A stretch of DNA of 64,000 nt from Tricholoma matsutake (Eukaryota; Basidiomycota; Agaricomycetes; Agaricales; Tricholomataceae): contig AP026547.1 in NCBI GenBank assembly GCA_026075535.2, positions 2,976,001 to 3,040,000 of the forward strand, written 5' to 3'. Of this stretch, positions 32,870 to 42,587 are shown piece after piece; positions within the stretch are counted from its first letter, which is position 1; each line of letters begins with the position of its first letter. The position numbers and the translations under genes were made by a program. The notes beneath the pieces were generated by a model. That model saw only the letters and a list, made by a program, of their open reading frames with translations, did no database searches and was not told the DNA's origin.

Positions 32870-33946
32870 TAAGGCATGACACAGGTACGGGTAAACCCAT
32901 GATAATATGGTTACAGGTATGCATGGTTATGGGTATGGGTCAGAAGTTGCCGTACCCGGGCAATACCGTACCCGTTTCCATGGTGTTACAGGTATGATGC
33001 AGGTATCTTTTGTTCTTGTTTTTTCCTAACTAACTAATGTTTTTATTCGACTTTTAGGTTCTAATGGTGTTATAACCAGCCCAAACGACATCTATCATCA
33101 TTTGGGCCCTGGGTATTTTTTTCTATCTTTCATTCTTGTTTTTTCATATCTAACTAATGTTTTTATTTGACTTTTAGGTTCTAATGGTGCTATAACCGGC
33201 CCAAATGACGTCTATCGTTGTTTGGGCCCTAGGTATTTTTTTCTGTCTTTTGTTCTTGTTTTTCCTAACTAAGTAATGTTTTTATTCGACTTTTAGGTTC
33301 TAATGGTGTTATAACCAGCCCAAACGACATCTATCATTGTTTGGGCCCTAGGTGTTTTTTTCTGTCTTTCATTCTTGTTTTTTCCTAACTAACTAATGTT
33401 TTTATTTGACTTTTAGGTTCTAATGGTGCTATAACCAGTCCAAACGACGTCTATCATCGTTTGGGCCCTAGGTATTTTTTTCTGTCTTTCATTCTTACCA
33501 CCCCCCCTCGCTTGCAAACACGAGGTGGGGTCGTTCTCTGTTTGTTTCACTTGGGAGCACCGCCATGTCACCACTACCACCCCCTCTCACTCGCAAATGC
33601 GAGTTGGGGGTGGTTCTTCATCTGTTTCTCTCACAACGGCTGCCAAGTCATGACTACCACCCCCTCTCACTCACAAATGCAAGGTGGGGGTGTTTCTTAG
33701 TTTGCTAACTCACGACAGCTGGTACATCACCGCTACCACCCCCTCTCGCTTGCAATTGTGAGTTGGGGGTGGTTCTTCATTGTATTTAGATATATTTAGA
33801 ATTATAATAAATTATTAATGTCATACCCATGGGTTTCGACCAAAACCCCCCTGTACCCGCGGTAAAACTGCACCCATAACTGTAACGGGTATGGTGTTCA
33901 TGGGTATGGGTATGGGTACATGAAATTATACCCAAGTCACGCCCTA
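32870..33946. mobile_element. hAT-type non-autonomous element (TAGGGC family), 1.08 kb
   Basis: Begins TAAGGCATGACACAGG; the other end reverse-complemented begins TAGGGCGTGACTTGGG. Exact 8-bp duplication GGGATTTG (32862-32869 and 33947-33954). The interior holds four tandem copies of a roughly 120-bp unit (from about 33006) and then about four copies of a roughly 80-bp unit rich in ACCACCCCCTCTC. No transposase. Inserted in Gypsy-C between gag and protease. Confidence 0.9.
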
Positions 33947-34020
33947 GGGATTTGGGATCAGAAAGAGTGGATGCATTGAGATGGACGTAAGCAGCCAGTT
34001 GGGAAAGGTCAATGCAACCC

Positions 34021-35347
34021 TCAGCCCCAATGGCATGTTCCTGAGGGTTGCGGACTATTTTTTTGGGTCCGAGAGTCCAGCTTGGACTCAGTGACTGCTG
34101 CAGCATGAGCTTTGGCTGCTTTGGACTTTGAAAAATTTCTGGCTCCATGTCCTTTCTCACTGCAGTAGAGGCAAAGTCCTTCTTTCATGTGGCATTCATG
34201 CTCATCTCCAGTTAGTTTACCGTCTTTCCCCAACTTGTCAGAAATAGAGTTTTTTGGCTTGTCCCTCTGGAAGTTCTTCAACCCAGAGGAGCTGCCAGAT
34301 AAGGATTGGCTTGTGTGGTTGGTACTGGATGAGGGCTGGGGTTTGGACTGAGTGTTAGAGTTGGAATTGGAGCTAGGAGAGGCTCTGGATTCCTTTCTCT
34401 GGGGGTTTGTGGAATTCCCAGGAGTTTTTGCTTCTAAGCAGGTTTCTTCTTCCTGCATCCAATAGATGTTGTCAGCATCCTGGGCTTTAAGATGTAAGGA
34501 TGCTAGAGTATCAGGTTGTCCCCCCCCATAAGACTTCTATGTGGAGACAGAGTGGAAGACCATGGAAATACCGGTCAAAAAGAGCGGCCTCATTCCAATT
34601 GACCCAGGAAGCCAATTCCCAGAAATCCACATTATAATTCACTATTCTTCCACCTTTCTTCATTGTGAGTTCTGAAAGGGCCTTCTCTGCATCCCCAACA
34701 GGGTTGTGAGGACCAAAATTACTTTCCAACTCACTAAGGAATACCTCGTAGTTCCACATCCAATGGGCATAATTTGTTGGGTTGTTGAGTCCAGGTTCAA
34801 ACCAGCTAAGGGCTGACCCTTTGAGGTAGGAAAGGATGAATAGGATCTTCTTTTCGTTGGAGGCAAAGACCTGAGGATGATTGTGGAAGTGAAGGTTGCA
34901 TGAGACTAGGAAGTCCCAAAGTTTCCAGGGGTTGGCCCCGTCAAAAGTGTCAGGGTCCTGGACTTTGATCTTCTCAGATTTGGGTGCTTGATTCTGCTGG
35001 AGGGTTTGGAGACTGTCTGACAGCTCGAAGAGAGCATCGAGGAACCTATCTCCTGTGTCAGGATTTCCGCCATCGGGAGGTTGAGGGTCATCAGTGTCGT
35101 CAGGATCAGGGTCATCCCTGGGGCTGTCAGGACCACCGGGAAGTCCGTCCTCTTTACCTGGACCTTCCTCGTTGAAGGGGTTAGGTTGCCTGGTGTTCTC
35201 TGCATACTCAAGGGGAGTCATATTTGGAGGGGTCTCTGGAGGCTGAGACATGAGGTTTGCATTGATGGAGGGTGCTCCAGAACCAATTTGTTGGAAGATG
35301 TTGGATGGTCTGGTGGATGCACCAAAGGTCGAGGTGTGCCTAGGCAA
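34021..35347 (-). pseudogene. Gypsy-C gag, frameshifted
   Basis: The 35347-34511 part has MPRHTSTFGAS, an acidic Pro/Asp-rich stretch, FLDALFELSDSLQTLQQ, then the gag core DPDTFDGANPWKLWDFLVSC, FILSYLKGSALSWFEPGL and FLSELESNFGPHNP. The frame shifts near 34500 and continues 34458-34021 with Ser/Asn-rich sequence and a zinc knuckle CLYCSEKGHGARNF whose last Cys is Phe. It is cut shortly before the protease by the hAT-type element. Confidence 0.9.
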
Positions 35348-35504
35348 AGGGAGTATTGAGTGGCGGATTGCTGATAATCCTGGGACTGCACCAGCACAGC
35401 GAGAGTTCCTTGTGGTTCATTGAGTCTGAGATTCAGTGAGAGTCATAGGGGTTAGAAGATGGAATGTGATAGATTTGATGAGAGAAGTGTTAGTTTGGAA
35501 ATAC

Positions 35505-36068
35505 TGTTAAGTTCTGAGTTGGAAGAAGGAGATGTCAGATTTCCAGTCATACCCGGATGGTAGAAGTTGAAAGGGAAGAGTCAGATAGGAACAGGATTCC
35601 TATGGAATTCCAAGGCAAGGGTTTGGGACAGAAAGGACTTGGCTTCAGCTTGTAAGAAGCTGCACCCTTCTCCTTGTCAAGTGTCCTAATTTCAGATAAG
35701 GTGAGAGGGGAGGATCGGAGGACTGGAGGACCAGAGGTTTTCCGGAGAGGACAAGTAAAAGTTTGAGGAAGACTTAAGAGATGAATTGGAGCGAAATAGA
35801 GTGGGATTAATTAAGTGACTTTGTTGATTTACAAACTGGCAATACAGAACAGAAGTAGCTAGCTTAAATCCTAAGGTCGGAGTTTCCGAGGCTGTGGTAA
35901 TATGCAAACCAGCTCCCGAGGCAAATCCTGAAACCATTTCATTGAATTGGAAATGAGGGAATTTTGCCTCTAGGCAGTGCTGCTGATAGGAGGTGGGCTG
36001 TGATGCAAGGCGGCTGGAAAGGGGGCGGAAAACAATTGGAAATCCAGTCAAGAGAATTGGTCTTGACA
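35505..36068 (-). repeat. 5' LTR of Gypsy-C (564 bp)
   Basis: Plus-strand TGTTAAGTTCTGAG to GGTCTTGACA, followed by the GGTGG duplication. Partner of 25060-25619. Confidence 0.9.
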
Positions 36069-36073
36069 GGTGG

Positions 36074-37296
36074 AACCAGCTTTACAATGCCTGGTGTGCA
36101 TCACTGCAAAGCAACAAGTCCAGCCATTTCCCAAAGAAAGCAAATCAGAGATCAAAGAGATCGGAAATCTGATGGTTAGCGATCTGTGGGGACCAGCGCG
36201 CACTCAGGCTCCAGGGGGAGACTGGTATTTCATAATGTTCACTGATGGCAAGGCACAATGCACAATGACCTATTTTTTGAAACAGAAATCTGAAATGCTA
36301 ATGAAGTTCAAACAGTACAAGAGTTTTGTCAAAACTCAAACTGGGCACAAACTCAAGAAACTTCGTGTTGATGGAGGGGGGGAATTTCTTAGCAAGGAGT
36401 TCAAGAAATTTCTGCTGGACAATGAAATCCAACTAGATGTTACCACCCCTCACTCACCTTCCCAGAATGGAATTGCTGAATGATTAAACCAAATGCTGGT
36501 AGAACACACATGTGCAATGCTGCATCAGCACATACTCCCACACTCTCTTTGGAAAGAAGTGATTGCTTATGCAGCCCATCTCAAAAATAGATCTCCCATG
36601 CGATCGATCAAGGATCATAAGGTACCTGACAAAGTCTTCTGGGGAAAGAAACCAGATGTATCGCACTTGGAAGAATTTGGCAGAATGTGCTGGGTTCTGC
36701 AGCAGGATGGAAAAAGATCCAAACTGGATCCGAAATTGCGCCAATTTATTTTTGTGGGAATAGCTGATGGTACAAAAGGATACAGGTACTATGATTTCCA
36801 AACCCATCAAACCCTCACCTCTCAAAATGTGGTATTTTCAGTGGTGGAGGAGAAATATGATGAAGTGGAGGTAACTCACCCTATGCAGCTTGAGTGGGAG
36901 AGTGGAGAAAATGACAAGCACACTTCGGGTGAGCAAGCGCCAGGAGGGGAAGCAACACATCACATACCTGAATTGCCATCCAATCTCACATCACCATCAC
37001 AAATTCCAGTAACCTGGGAAAGGTCAGCGCGCATCCTCGCCCAACCACTCATAAATTATAGGATGCTTAACAACCCAAACTCACATGGGCCAAAAGAATG
37101 GCAACACCAAGTACCAGTAGCAGAGGAGGCTGGCTACATAATGATGGACTACACGATGATTGGGGCAACACTGGAGGATGACCCACTTACAGTAAAAGAA
37201 GCCAAAGATTGATTGGATTGGCTGAAGTGGAAGACAGCTATGGATGCCAAAATAATGCAATTAACCAAAAGAGGTATATTCAAATTAGTTGACCTA
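36074..37296 (+). pseudogene. Copia-A integrase and start of RT
   Basis: Resumes in phase after Gypsy-C with ALQCLVCITAKQQ (the two Cys of the HHCC finger). DDE core: MVSDLWGPARTQ, KLRVDGGGEFLSKEF and HSPSQNGIAE. A TGA follows at 36481, at a position where Arg fits. Then PDKVFWGKKPDVSHLEEFG and IFVGIADGTKGYR, the standard copia integrase tail. A TGA lies at 37210 (KEAKD, stop, LDWLKWK) just before RT. It is cut at 37296 by a hAT-type element. Confidence 0.95.
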
Positions 37297-37304
37297 CCCT
37301 CAGA

Positions 37305-38137
37305 TAGGGCATGACTCGGGTAACCCCTGGGTATAATTTCATGTACCCATACCTGTACCCATGAACACCGTACCCGTTACGGTTATGGGTGCAGTTTTAC
37401 CATGGGTACGGGGGGGTTTTGGTCGAAACCCATGGGTATGACATCAATAATTTATTATAATTCTAAATATATCTAAATACAATGAAGAACCACCCTCAAC
37501 TCACAATTGCGAGCAAGGGGGGGTGGGAGCAATGATGTACTGGCTGTCGTGAGTTAGCAAACTAAGAAACACCCCCACCTCGCATTTGTGAGTGAGAGGG
37601 GGTGGTAGTCATGACTTGGCAGCCATTGTGAGAGAAACAGATGAAGAACCACCCCCAACTCGCATTTGCGAGTGAGAGGGGGTGGTAGTGGTGACATGGC
37701 AGCACTCCCAAGTGAAACAAACAGAGAACGACCCCACCTCGCATTTGTGAGCGAGGGGGGGTGGTAAGAACGAAAGACAGAAAAAAATACCTAGGGCCCA
37801 AATGATGATAGATGTCGTTTGGACTGGTTATAGCACCATTAGAACCTAAAAGTTTGAATAAAAACATTAGTTAGTTATGAAAAAACAAGAATGAAAGATA
37901 GAACAAAATACCTAGGGCCCAAACGATGATAGACGTCGTTTGGGCTGGTTATAGCACCATTAGAACCTAAAAGTCAAATAAAAACATTAGTTAGTTAGGA
38001 AAAAACAAGAATGAAAGATACCCACATCATACCCGTAACACCGTGGAAACAGGTATGGTATTGCCCAGGTACGGCAACTTCTGACCCATACCTGTAACCA
38101 TATTATCATGGGTTTACCCATACCGTGTCACGCCTTA
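37305..38137. mobile_element. hAT-type non-autonomous element (TAGGGC family), 0.83 kb
   Basis: Begins TAGGGCATGACTCGGGTAAC; its other end reverse-complemented begins TAAGGCGTGACACGGTATGG. Exact 8-bp duplication CCCTCAGA (37297-37304 and 38138-38145). It lies in the opposite orientation to the 32870 element and carries two of the 120-bp units and about three of the 80-bp units. Deleting it and one duplicate restores copia RT in frame (VDLPSD then HQAIASKW). Confidence 0.95.
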
Positions 38138-38145
38138 CCCTCAGA

Positions 38146-39459
38146 CCACCAAGCTATTGCAAGCAAATGGGTCTATCACATCAAATGCAATCATGTTGGA
38201 GAAATCACCAAACACAAAGCCAGACTCGTGGCAAAGGGGTTTTCCCAAATCCCTGGGATAGATTTCATGGAAACATTTGCACTGGTCATGCGGCTGGAAA
38301 CATTCTGGCTATTGATAGCGCTTGCAACCAAACTGGATCTTGAGATCCATGTGGTTGATGTGGTAGGCACGTACCTGAATGGGAAATTAGAGGAGGTGAT
38401 TTTCATGATGCAACCCCCTGAATATGATGATGGCACAGGATGAGTTCTACAGTTATTACAGCCTCTATATGGGTTAAAACAGGCTGGCCAAGCTTGGAAT
38501 GATGAACTTAACCAGACATTCCTGCAGATGAATTTCACATGGCTATTCTCTGATCAATGCATCTATATCAGGCATACTGATCAAGATCTGATCATCACCT
38601 GGGTACACATTGATGACATGACCATCCTTGTATCAGACATTGATGCCATCACAGGAATGAAAGCTGAGCTATCAAAATTCTTTACGATTACAGACCTGGG
38701 GGAGGCAAAGCAGATTGTAGGATTGGAGTTGGAAAGGGATATGGAGGCTAGTACTTGCAAAATCATGCAGCATCAGTATATCAAGAAGGTCCTGGAGATA
38801 TTTGGAATGACAGATTTGCACCCTGTCAGCACACCATTGGACCCTAATATCAAACTGATCAAAATGCCCATTGACGAGCACCACAATATCCCTGAGTATC
38901 ACAGCACAATTGGATCACTCATGTATGCAGCAATTGGATCACTCATGTATGCAGCAATTGGCACACAACCCGACATTTCATTTGCGGTACAAACACTCAG
39001 CCAGTTCATGAGCAATCCTGGACCTACTCATTGGACTGCTGTCAAACACATATTTTGATATCATAATGGTACTCGCAATCTCAGTATCATCTACCAAAAA
39101 AGGGGAGAAGTCGAACCCACTGCTTATTTGGATGCCAATTGGGGATTGAACATCAATGATCAAAAATCTATATCTGGATACCGCTTCCAGATGGCAGGTG
39201 GCCCAATCTCATGGCAATCAAAGAAGCAGCCGATGGTAGCATTATCATCAATGGAAGCTGAATACATGGTGGAAAGCCTAGCAATGCACCAGGTTATATG
39301 GCTGCAAATGCTCACTTCCAAACTTGGCATTCCATACTCTGGACCCACCAAACTCAATGTAGATAACCAAGGCACGATCAACTACTCCAATAATGCCATT
39401 AACCACAGCTGCACAAAACATATTGACATCCAGCATCATTTCATACACAAGAAGCTACA
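38146..39459 (+). pseudogene. Copia-A RT and RNase H
   Basis: RT: IASKWVYHIKCN, KARLVAKGFSQIPGIDF, LEIHVVDVVGTYLNGKLEE, then PLYGLKQAGQAWND and WVHIDDMTIL (the DD catalytic pair). An AAIGSLMY stretch is duplicated in tandem (38917-38957). RNase H: KSISGYRFQMAGGPISW, SMEAEYMVESLAMHQVIWLQ, DNQGTINYSNN and KHIDIQHHFIHKK. TGA stops at 38441 and 39056 sit at Arg positions. The frame breaks at 39459, where the 3' end of the element has been inverted. Confidence 0.95.
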
Positions 39460-39894
39460 TTGTCCACTAGTCGTCATTGTCTCCACTAGTCATCATTGTC
39501 TCCACTAGTCATTGTTGTCTCCACTAGTTGTCGTCATCTCCACTAGTTGTCATCGTCTCCACTAGTTGTCATCCCCACTAGTTGTTGTCCCCCCTGGTCA
39601 TCATCTGCTAGTCATCATTGTCCCCACATTCCCCACTAGTCATCATCCCCTGGATTCATTGTCCCCCCTGGTTGTTGTCCCTGCTGGTCATCATCTGCTA
39701 GTTGTCATAGTCCCCTAGTCAGCATCCTGCTAGTCGTTGTCCCTGCTAGTCATTGTCCCTGCTAGTCATTGTCAACACCTCCATCTCCCCCTACAAGCAG
39801 TGGCTTGCAGGTGAGGTAGTGGTGCTGTGTGATGTGGCACCCATTGCCGTGCCACAAGCAGAGGCTCATGGCAGTGGTGTAGGGCAGGTGGTGA
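39460..39894 (-). repeat. CCACTAGT minisatellite and flank, inverted
   Basis: 39465-39790 is an irregular array of units such as TGTCTCCACTAGTCATCAT. Reverse-complemented, it continues naturally into 40256 onward (GACAATGAGTGGGGACAAGG). With the copia pieces on either side, this shows that 39460-40255 was flipped as one block. 39790-39894 is hAT-interior sequence (CACAAGCAGAGGCTCATGG). Confidence 0.7.
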
Positions 39895-40105
39895 TGTTGA
39901 GACTCTGAGGACTTGGTAATGTTATAAAAACAGACTTATTATTGTGTTTATCTACAGTGACTATTTATACAAGCATTTGATGCATTGATCGGTAATCACA
40001 ATTGGTAATTAGAATGTCTTGCTATTAATAATCTGTGGGTGCATCATTACTACTATATTTGGTGTTGGTGTTGGTGTCGCCTAATGTACCATCACTTATT
40101 CAACA
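39895..40105 (-). repeat. 3' LTR of Copia-A, inverted (211 bp)
   Basis: Reverse complement of 9339-9549 with few changes: TGTTGAGACTCTGAGG to TTATTCAACA on the plus strand. On the minus strand it is preceded by TCAAGGGGGAG, the polypurine tract. Confidence 0.95.
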
Positions 40106-40255
40106 CTCCCCCTTGACATCTACGCCATACCTATGCGCTTGACAAAATCCTCGTGTTTTGGTCTTGGCAGCACCTTGGTGAATATGTCCGCTAGGTTATC
40201 ATCTGTTGCGCAGTACTGAATGTTGATCTCGTGAGAGATTGAACAGAAGACAATG
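40106..40255 (-). pseudogene. Copia-A C-terminal end of pol, inverted
   Basis: The minus strand reads SHEINIQYCATDDNLADIF, then TKVLPRPKHEDFVKRIGMA and a stop, the canonical copia RNase H tail. It supplies the residues missing after HHFIHKK at 39459. This shows the fragment belongs to Copia-A and is not a separate element. Confidence 0.9.
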
Positions 40256-40712
40256 AGTGGGGACAAGGACTAGTGGGGACAACAAGCAGTGAGGACAACA
40301 ATGAGCGGGGATGACAACCAGTGGGCGATGAACAGTGGGTAAGGGACATCAATGCTGGGGAGAAGAGCACAACCCCCCACCCTCGCTACAAAAGTGAGAC
40401 AGTGGGGTTGTTTTTTCTGTCTCATTCTATTTTTTTTCTTTCTTTTTTCTTTTTTTCTTAGCAAGACCACTGCGAGCAACTGTTCACAGGGTGTCAATGT
40501 AATTAGTTTTGTTGAATATATAATACAATTTAGTTACATTTGAAAAGACCAGTTAAAACTGGTCTTTTTGGGTCAACCAAACTGAATAGGACCAGTCCTA
40601 ATCAGTTCAGTTGCGGTCTTGCTACTTTAGGCAACTGTTTGGACTGGTTCTGGTCCATGGTTGACCCCCCTTGGGGTCGAAAAACTGGACTGAACTGGAC
40701 CCTTAAACACTA
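40256..40712. repeat. Right arm of the hAT-terminated unit
   Basis: Rest of the minisatellite (to about 40350), a TTTTTTCT-rich stretch, GCGAGCAACTGTTCACAGGG, then ACTGG/CCAGT subterminal repeats and the terminus ending TTAAACACTA. A palindrome GACCAGTTAAAACTGGTC lies at about 40548-40565. No gene. Confidence 0.65.
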
Positions 40713-40820
40713 GCCAGAAAGAGGAGAATGAGAGGTTCAAATACCAAATCTACAAAGTCTGGACAATTTCAGACCTGGGAACAGCATGGTTTATCGTTGG
40801 CATTGCGATTACTTCAAAGA
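40713..40820 (+). pseudogene. Copia RT fragment, 3' half (Copia-X)
   Basis: After the duplicated GCCAGAAA the frame reads ENERFKYQIYKVWTISDLG and AWFIVGIAIT, matching the Copia-B residues that follow its VDDY motif (MRKVWTISKLGMAHFIVGVAV). It continues the frame that ends at 8690. It stops at a short hAT-like remnant at 40821. Confidence 0.85.
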
Positions 40821-40957
40821 TTTTGAACCTTGCCTGAACCCAGAACTGAATTTATGGTCCAGTTCTACCCATTCACCTGAACCTTGGACCAAACTTTGGT
40901 TTGGTTCTGGAAGGTTCAGGTTTGAACTTTGGTTCAGAACCAGACTATGGCATCCCT
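40821..40957. mobile_element. Short hAT-like remnant
   Basis: Built of inverted GAACCTTG/CAAGGTTC-type motifs (GGTTCAGG, CCTGAACC) and ending GGCATCCCTA, so its reverse complement starts TAGGGATGCC. The left terminus is missing. Confidence 0.4.
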
Positions 40958-41476
40958 AAGAGGAATGAGACTCTACCAGTGATGAAGACACTGCACAGAG
41001 AGCAGCTGTCTGGCACATACTGGAACTGTTGATCAGACACATGGTAGAGCATTATTTCAGCATAGAATACAAGAAATTCTTGGCCCATTTTCCCACAGCT
41101 CATATTGATATATCATGCTAAAGTGCTAGCAGCCAGACTTACCAGAATATTCATATACAAACAATGAAATGTATAGTAGAATATGGCCTGGTTTTTAGGA
41201 CTACAGCCATTTATGTTGACATTCTTAGCAGAGAAATGCACACAGCGGCCAAGAAGAGAACGTAGCTAAACGAGCCCCGAATTGTGTAGTGTCAACTTGA
41301 AAATATGCAGCAAGAACAAAACAACCCAGAAAGATTCTAATAAATCATAGAATTGACGATACAATGACAAAACCCAGAAGATCTATATGGCTAACAAACA
41401 TTCAAGCAAAGCATGCCTGGAATCAATAGCGTGAGGACATGCGAACATACCAATTTGGAACTAACCAGACACTCAA
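40958..41476. other. Intergenic, nothing recognised
   Basis: No repeats shared with the rest of the window and no supported reading frame. It probably contains the 3' untranslated region of the gene at 41477-42028. Confidence 0.5.
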
Positions 41477-42028
41477 CTAAACTGGTACCGGCGCTGCGGC
41501 GGGAGGAGTGGAAGCACATTTGGTGCGTTCGCACGTCCAAACATTCAAACCATACTTCACATTCTCAGTCAAGGTGGTGTGTCTTCCCTTGAAACACGGG
41601 TGCACCTTCCCACTGACAGGCACAATCGCCCTCAGCCCACAGCAGGGAAACAAATACTCCACTTTCTTCCCGTCCTTCTCTTGCATCTCCGGCCTGCAAT
41701 GCAGCATAATACATGCGTCCAGGCCGTTTTGTTTCTCAAGATAGGACTGGTGGCACCTGGCGCAATGTCTCTTCGTCTGATCAGCAGCAGCGTTCCGTGC
41801 AGCAAAGGTAACGATCCCTGCGCTCTGCAAAGCGATGAGGAGCGTCTCGATCTGCGAAGGAATGAGCGTGGTAGACGCGCTGGAGAGCTGTTTGTGGAGC
41901 TCCTCGGGGGTGATGTTGGCAAGGAGGTAGGTGAAGGTGGCAGCCGATTCGGAAGCTGCGATTGAGAACGAGTTGGCCTGGGAGCGGTTTGGGATTGGGC
42001 GTCTGGCTACGAGGGCAGTACTAGTCAT
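41477..42028 (-). CDS. Small cysteine/histidine-rich, probably zinc-binding host protein
   Basis: 183 residues in one exon, ATG at 42028 in a good context (CATCATGAC), stop TAG at 41479-41477. Residues 1-35 are Ser/Ala-rich. Residues 40-85 look helical (ITPEELHKQLSS, ETLLIALQSAGIVTFAA). The C-terminal half holds the likely metal ligands: C89/C92 (CARC), C106, H110/C111, C129/C130 (FPCCG), H143/C145 (HPCF), H150, C166, C171. The CxxCH, ACxxxH, CC and PCFxGRHT spacing resembles a fungal zinc-binding domain I have seen in uncharacterised proteins, but I cannot name a family. CpG is not depleted here, unlike the surrounding elements, consistent with an unmethylated, selected gene. Confidence 0.75.
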   Translation of the reverse strand: MTSTALVARRPIPNRSQANSFSIAASESAATFTYLLANITPEELHKQLSSASTTLIPSQIETLLIALQSAGIVTFAARNAAADQTKRHCARCHQSYLEKQNGLDACIMLHCRPEMQEKDGKKVEYLFPCCGLRAIVPVSGKVHPCFKGRHTTLTENVKYGLNVWTCERTKCASTPPAAAPVPV

Positions 42029-42582
42029 GATGTGTGGGGAATGAAGCTTGCAAATGGTTCAATGTAGAAACTGGCTGATTGTACTAAGATGTCCTTCCTG
42101 CCCCCTTTTATGTCAACATCTAGTTGTGCCACCCGTCCCCAAATGGCTAGCGAGCGAGCCACAGAGGCCAAAGCGATCGACAACGCAGTAATGTATAGCT
42201 GCATTAAAGGGAAGATTGCCACCGACAAACTTCATAGGCGCAGGTCAAAGCGAGCGGTGCATGGTTACGACGATGGTCCGAGCGCGCCAGCGGCTGAGAG
42301 TCAAACTATTACCTTTTGTTGCTGGTATGCCACATTGAGGTAGCCGATAGGTGTAGACTTAGTCTACTATATAGATGTCTCTTAGAGCTGAGCGCTGAGC
42401 ACCGAGGAACAGCGCTGGCAAGCACCGACCATCACATAGGATTGCTTTCATCTGCTCTTTGTCATCATTATCCAGGATCGGTGAGTGTTGGATGCCAATG
42501 AAGTAGTGTCCCGTAGCCAGACAACAAATTTCAAGATGTTAATTGGCACGGCCGGAAGCCTGCTCTTTCCGACGCACGTGAA
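42029..42582. other. Promoter side of the zinc-binding gene, no gene recognised
   Basis: CpG-containing, unique-looking sequence. A tandem GAGCTGAGCGCTGAGCACC stretch near 42385. Copia-B inserted at 42587/42588. Confidence 0.4.
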
Positions 42583-42587
42583 GGCAC

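Larger units (their letters stand above)
25060..36068 (-). mobile_element. Gypsy-C: decayed chromodomain gypsy element, 11 kb with nested insertions
   Basis: LTRs 25060-25619 and 35505-36068 begin TGTTAAGTTC and end TCTTGACA on the plus strand. The duplication GGTGG lies at 25055-25059 and 36069-36073. A GGGGGAAA polypurine tract on the minus strand abuts the left LTR, so the element reads on the minus strand. Gag, protease, RT, RNase H, integrase and chromodomain are all recognisable but frameshifted. Two further elements sit inside it (29512-31882 and 32870-33946), plus a truncated one at 25672-26160 and an LTR-like piece at 26161-26800. Confidence 0.9.
9339..40255 (+). mobile_element. Copia-A: Ty1/copia element split by four insertions, 3' end inverted
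   Basis: The 5' LTR is 9339-9549. Coding pieces in order are 9620-10461 (gag), 18531-18741 (protease), 24797-25054 (GAG-pre-integrase), 36074-37296 (integrase) and 38146-39459 (RT and RNase H). The last 150 bp of pol and the 3' LTR lie at 40255-39895 on the minus strand, so the 3' end has been flipped. The insertions are Gypsy-A (duplication GCATG), Gypsy-B1 (CTCGA), Gypsy-C (GGTGG) and a hAT-type element (CCCTCAGA). The frame is continuous across Gypsy-B1, Gypsy-C and the hAT-type junctions, and the protease continues across Gypsy-A. The flanking 5 bp are CCACC on the left and TCACC after the flipped LTR, one mismatch. It is dead by several TGA stops. Confidence 0.9.
8691..40712. mobile_element. 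hAT-terminated insertion, 32 kb, swollen by nested retroelements
   Basis: The left end is TAGTGTTTGAGGGTCCAGT (from 8691). The right end, reverse-complemented, is TAGTGTTTAAGGGTCCAGT (to 40712); 18 of 19 bases match. The 8 bp on each side are identical (GCCAGAAA at 8683-8690 and 40713-40720). Removing the unit and one duplicate restores the Copia-X reading frame without a gap. The 8-bp duplication and TAG start are hAT hallmarks. No hAT transposase is seen inside. The bulk is Copia-A and elements nested in it, so the original element was probably a small non-autonomous hAT (arms about 0.65 kb and 0.9 kb). A giant cargo-moving hAT is the less likely alternative. Confidence 0.85.

Noticed and set aside
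33006..33740. Regularly spaced repeats that could suggest a CRISPR array
   Set aside because: The units are 120-bp and 80-bp direct tandem repeats with no unique spacers, inside a hAT-type element of a eukaryote.
8691..40712. A Starship-type giant cargo element
   Set aside because: Those need a tyrosine-recombinase captain gene and target-site features not seen here; the ends and 8-bp duplication fit hAT, and the cargo is all nested retroelements.
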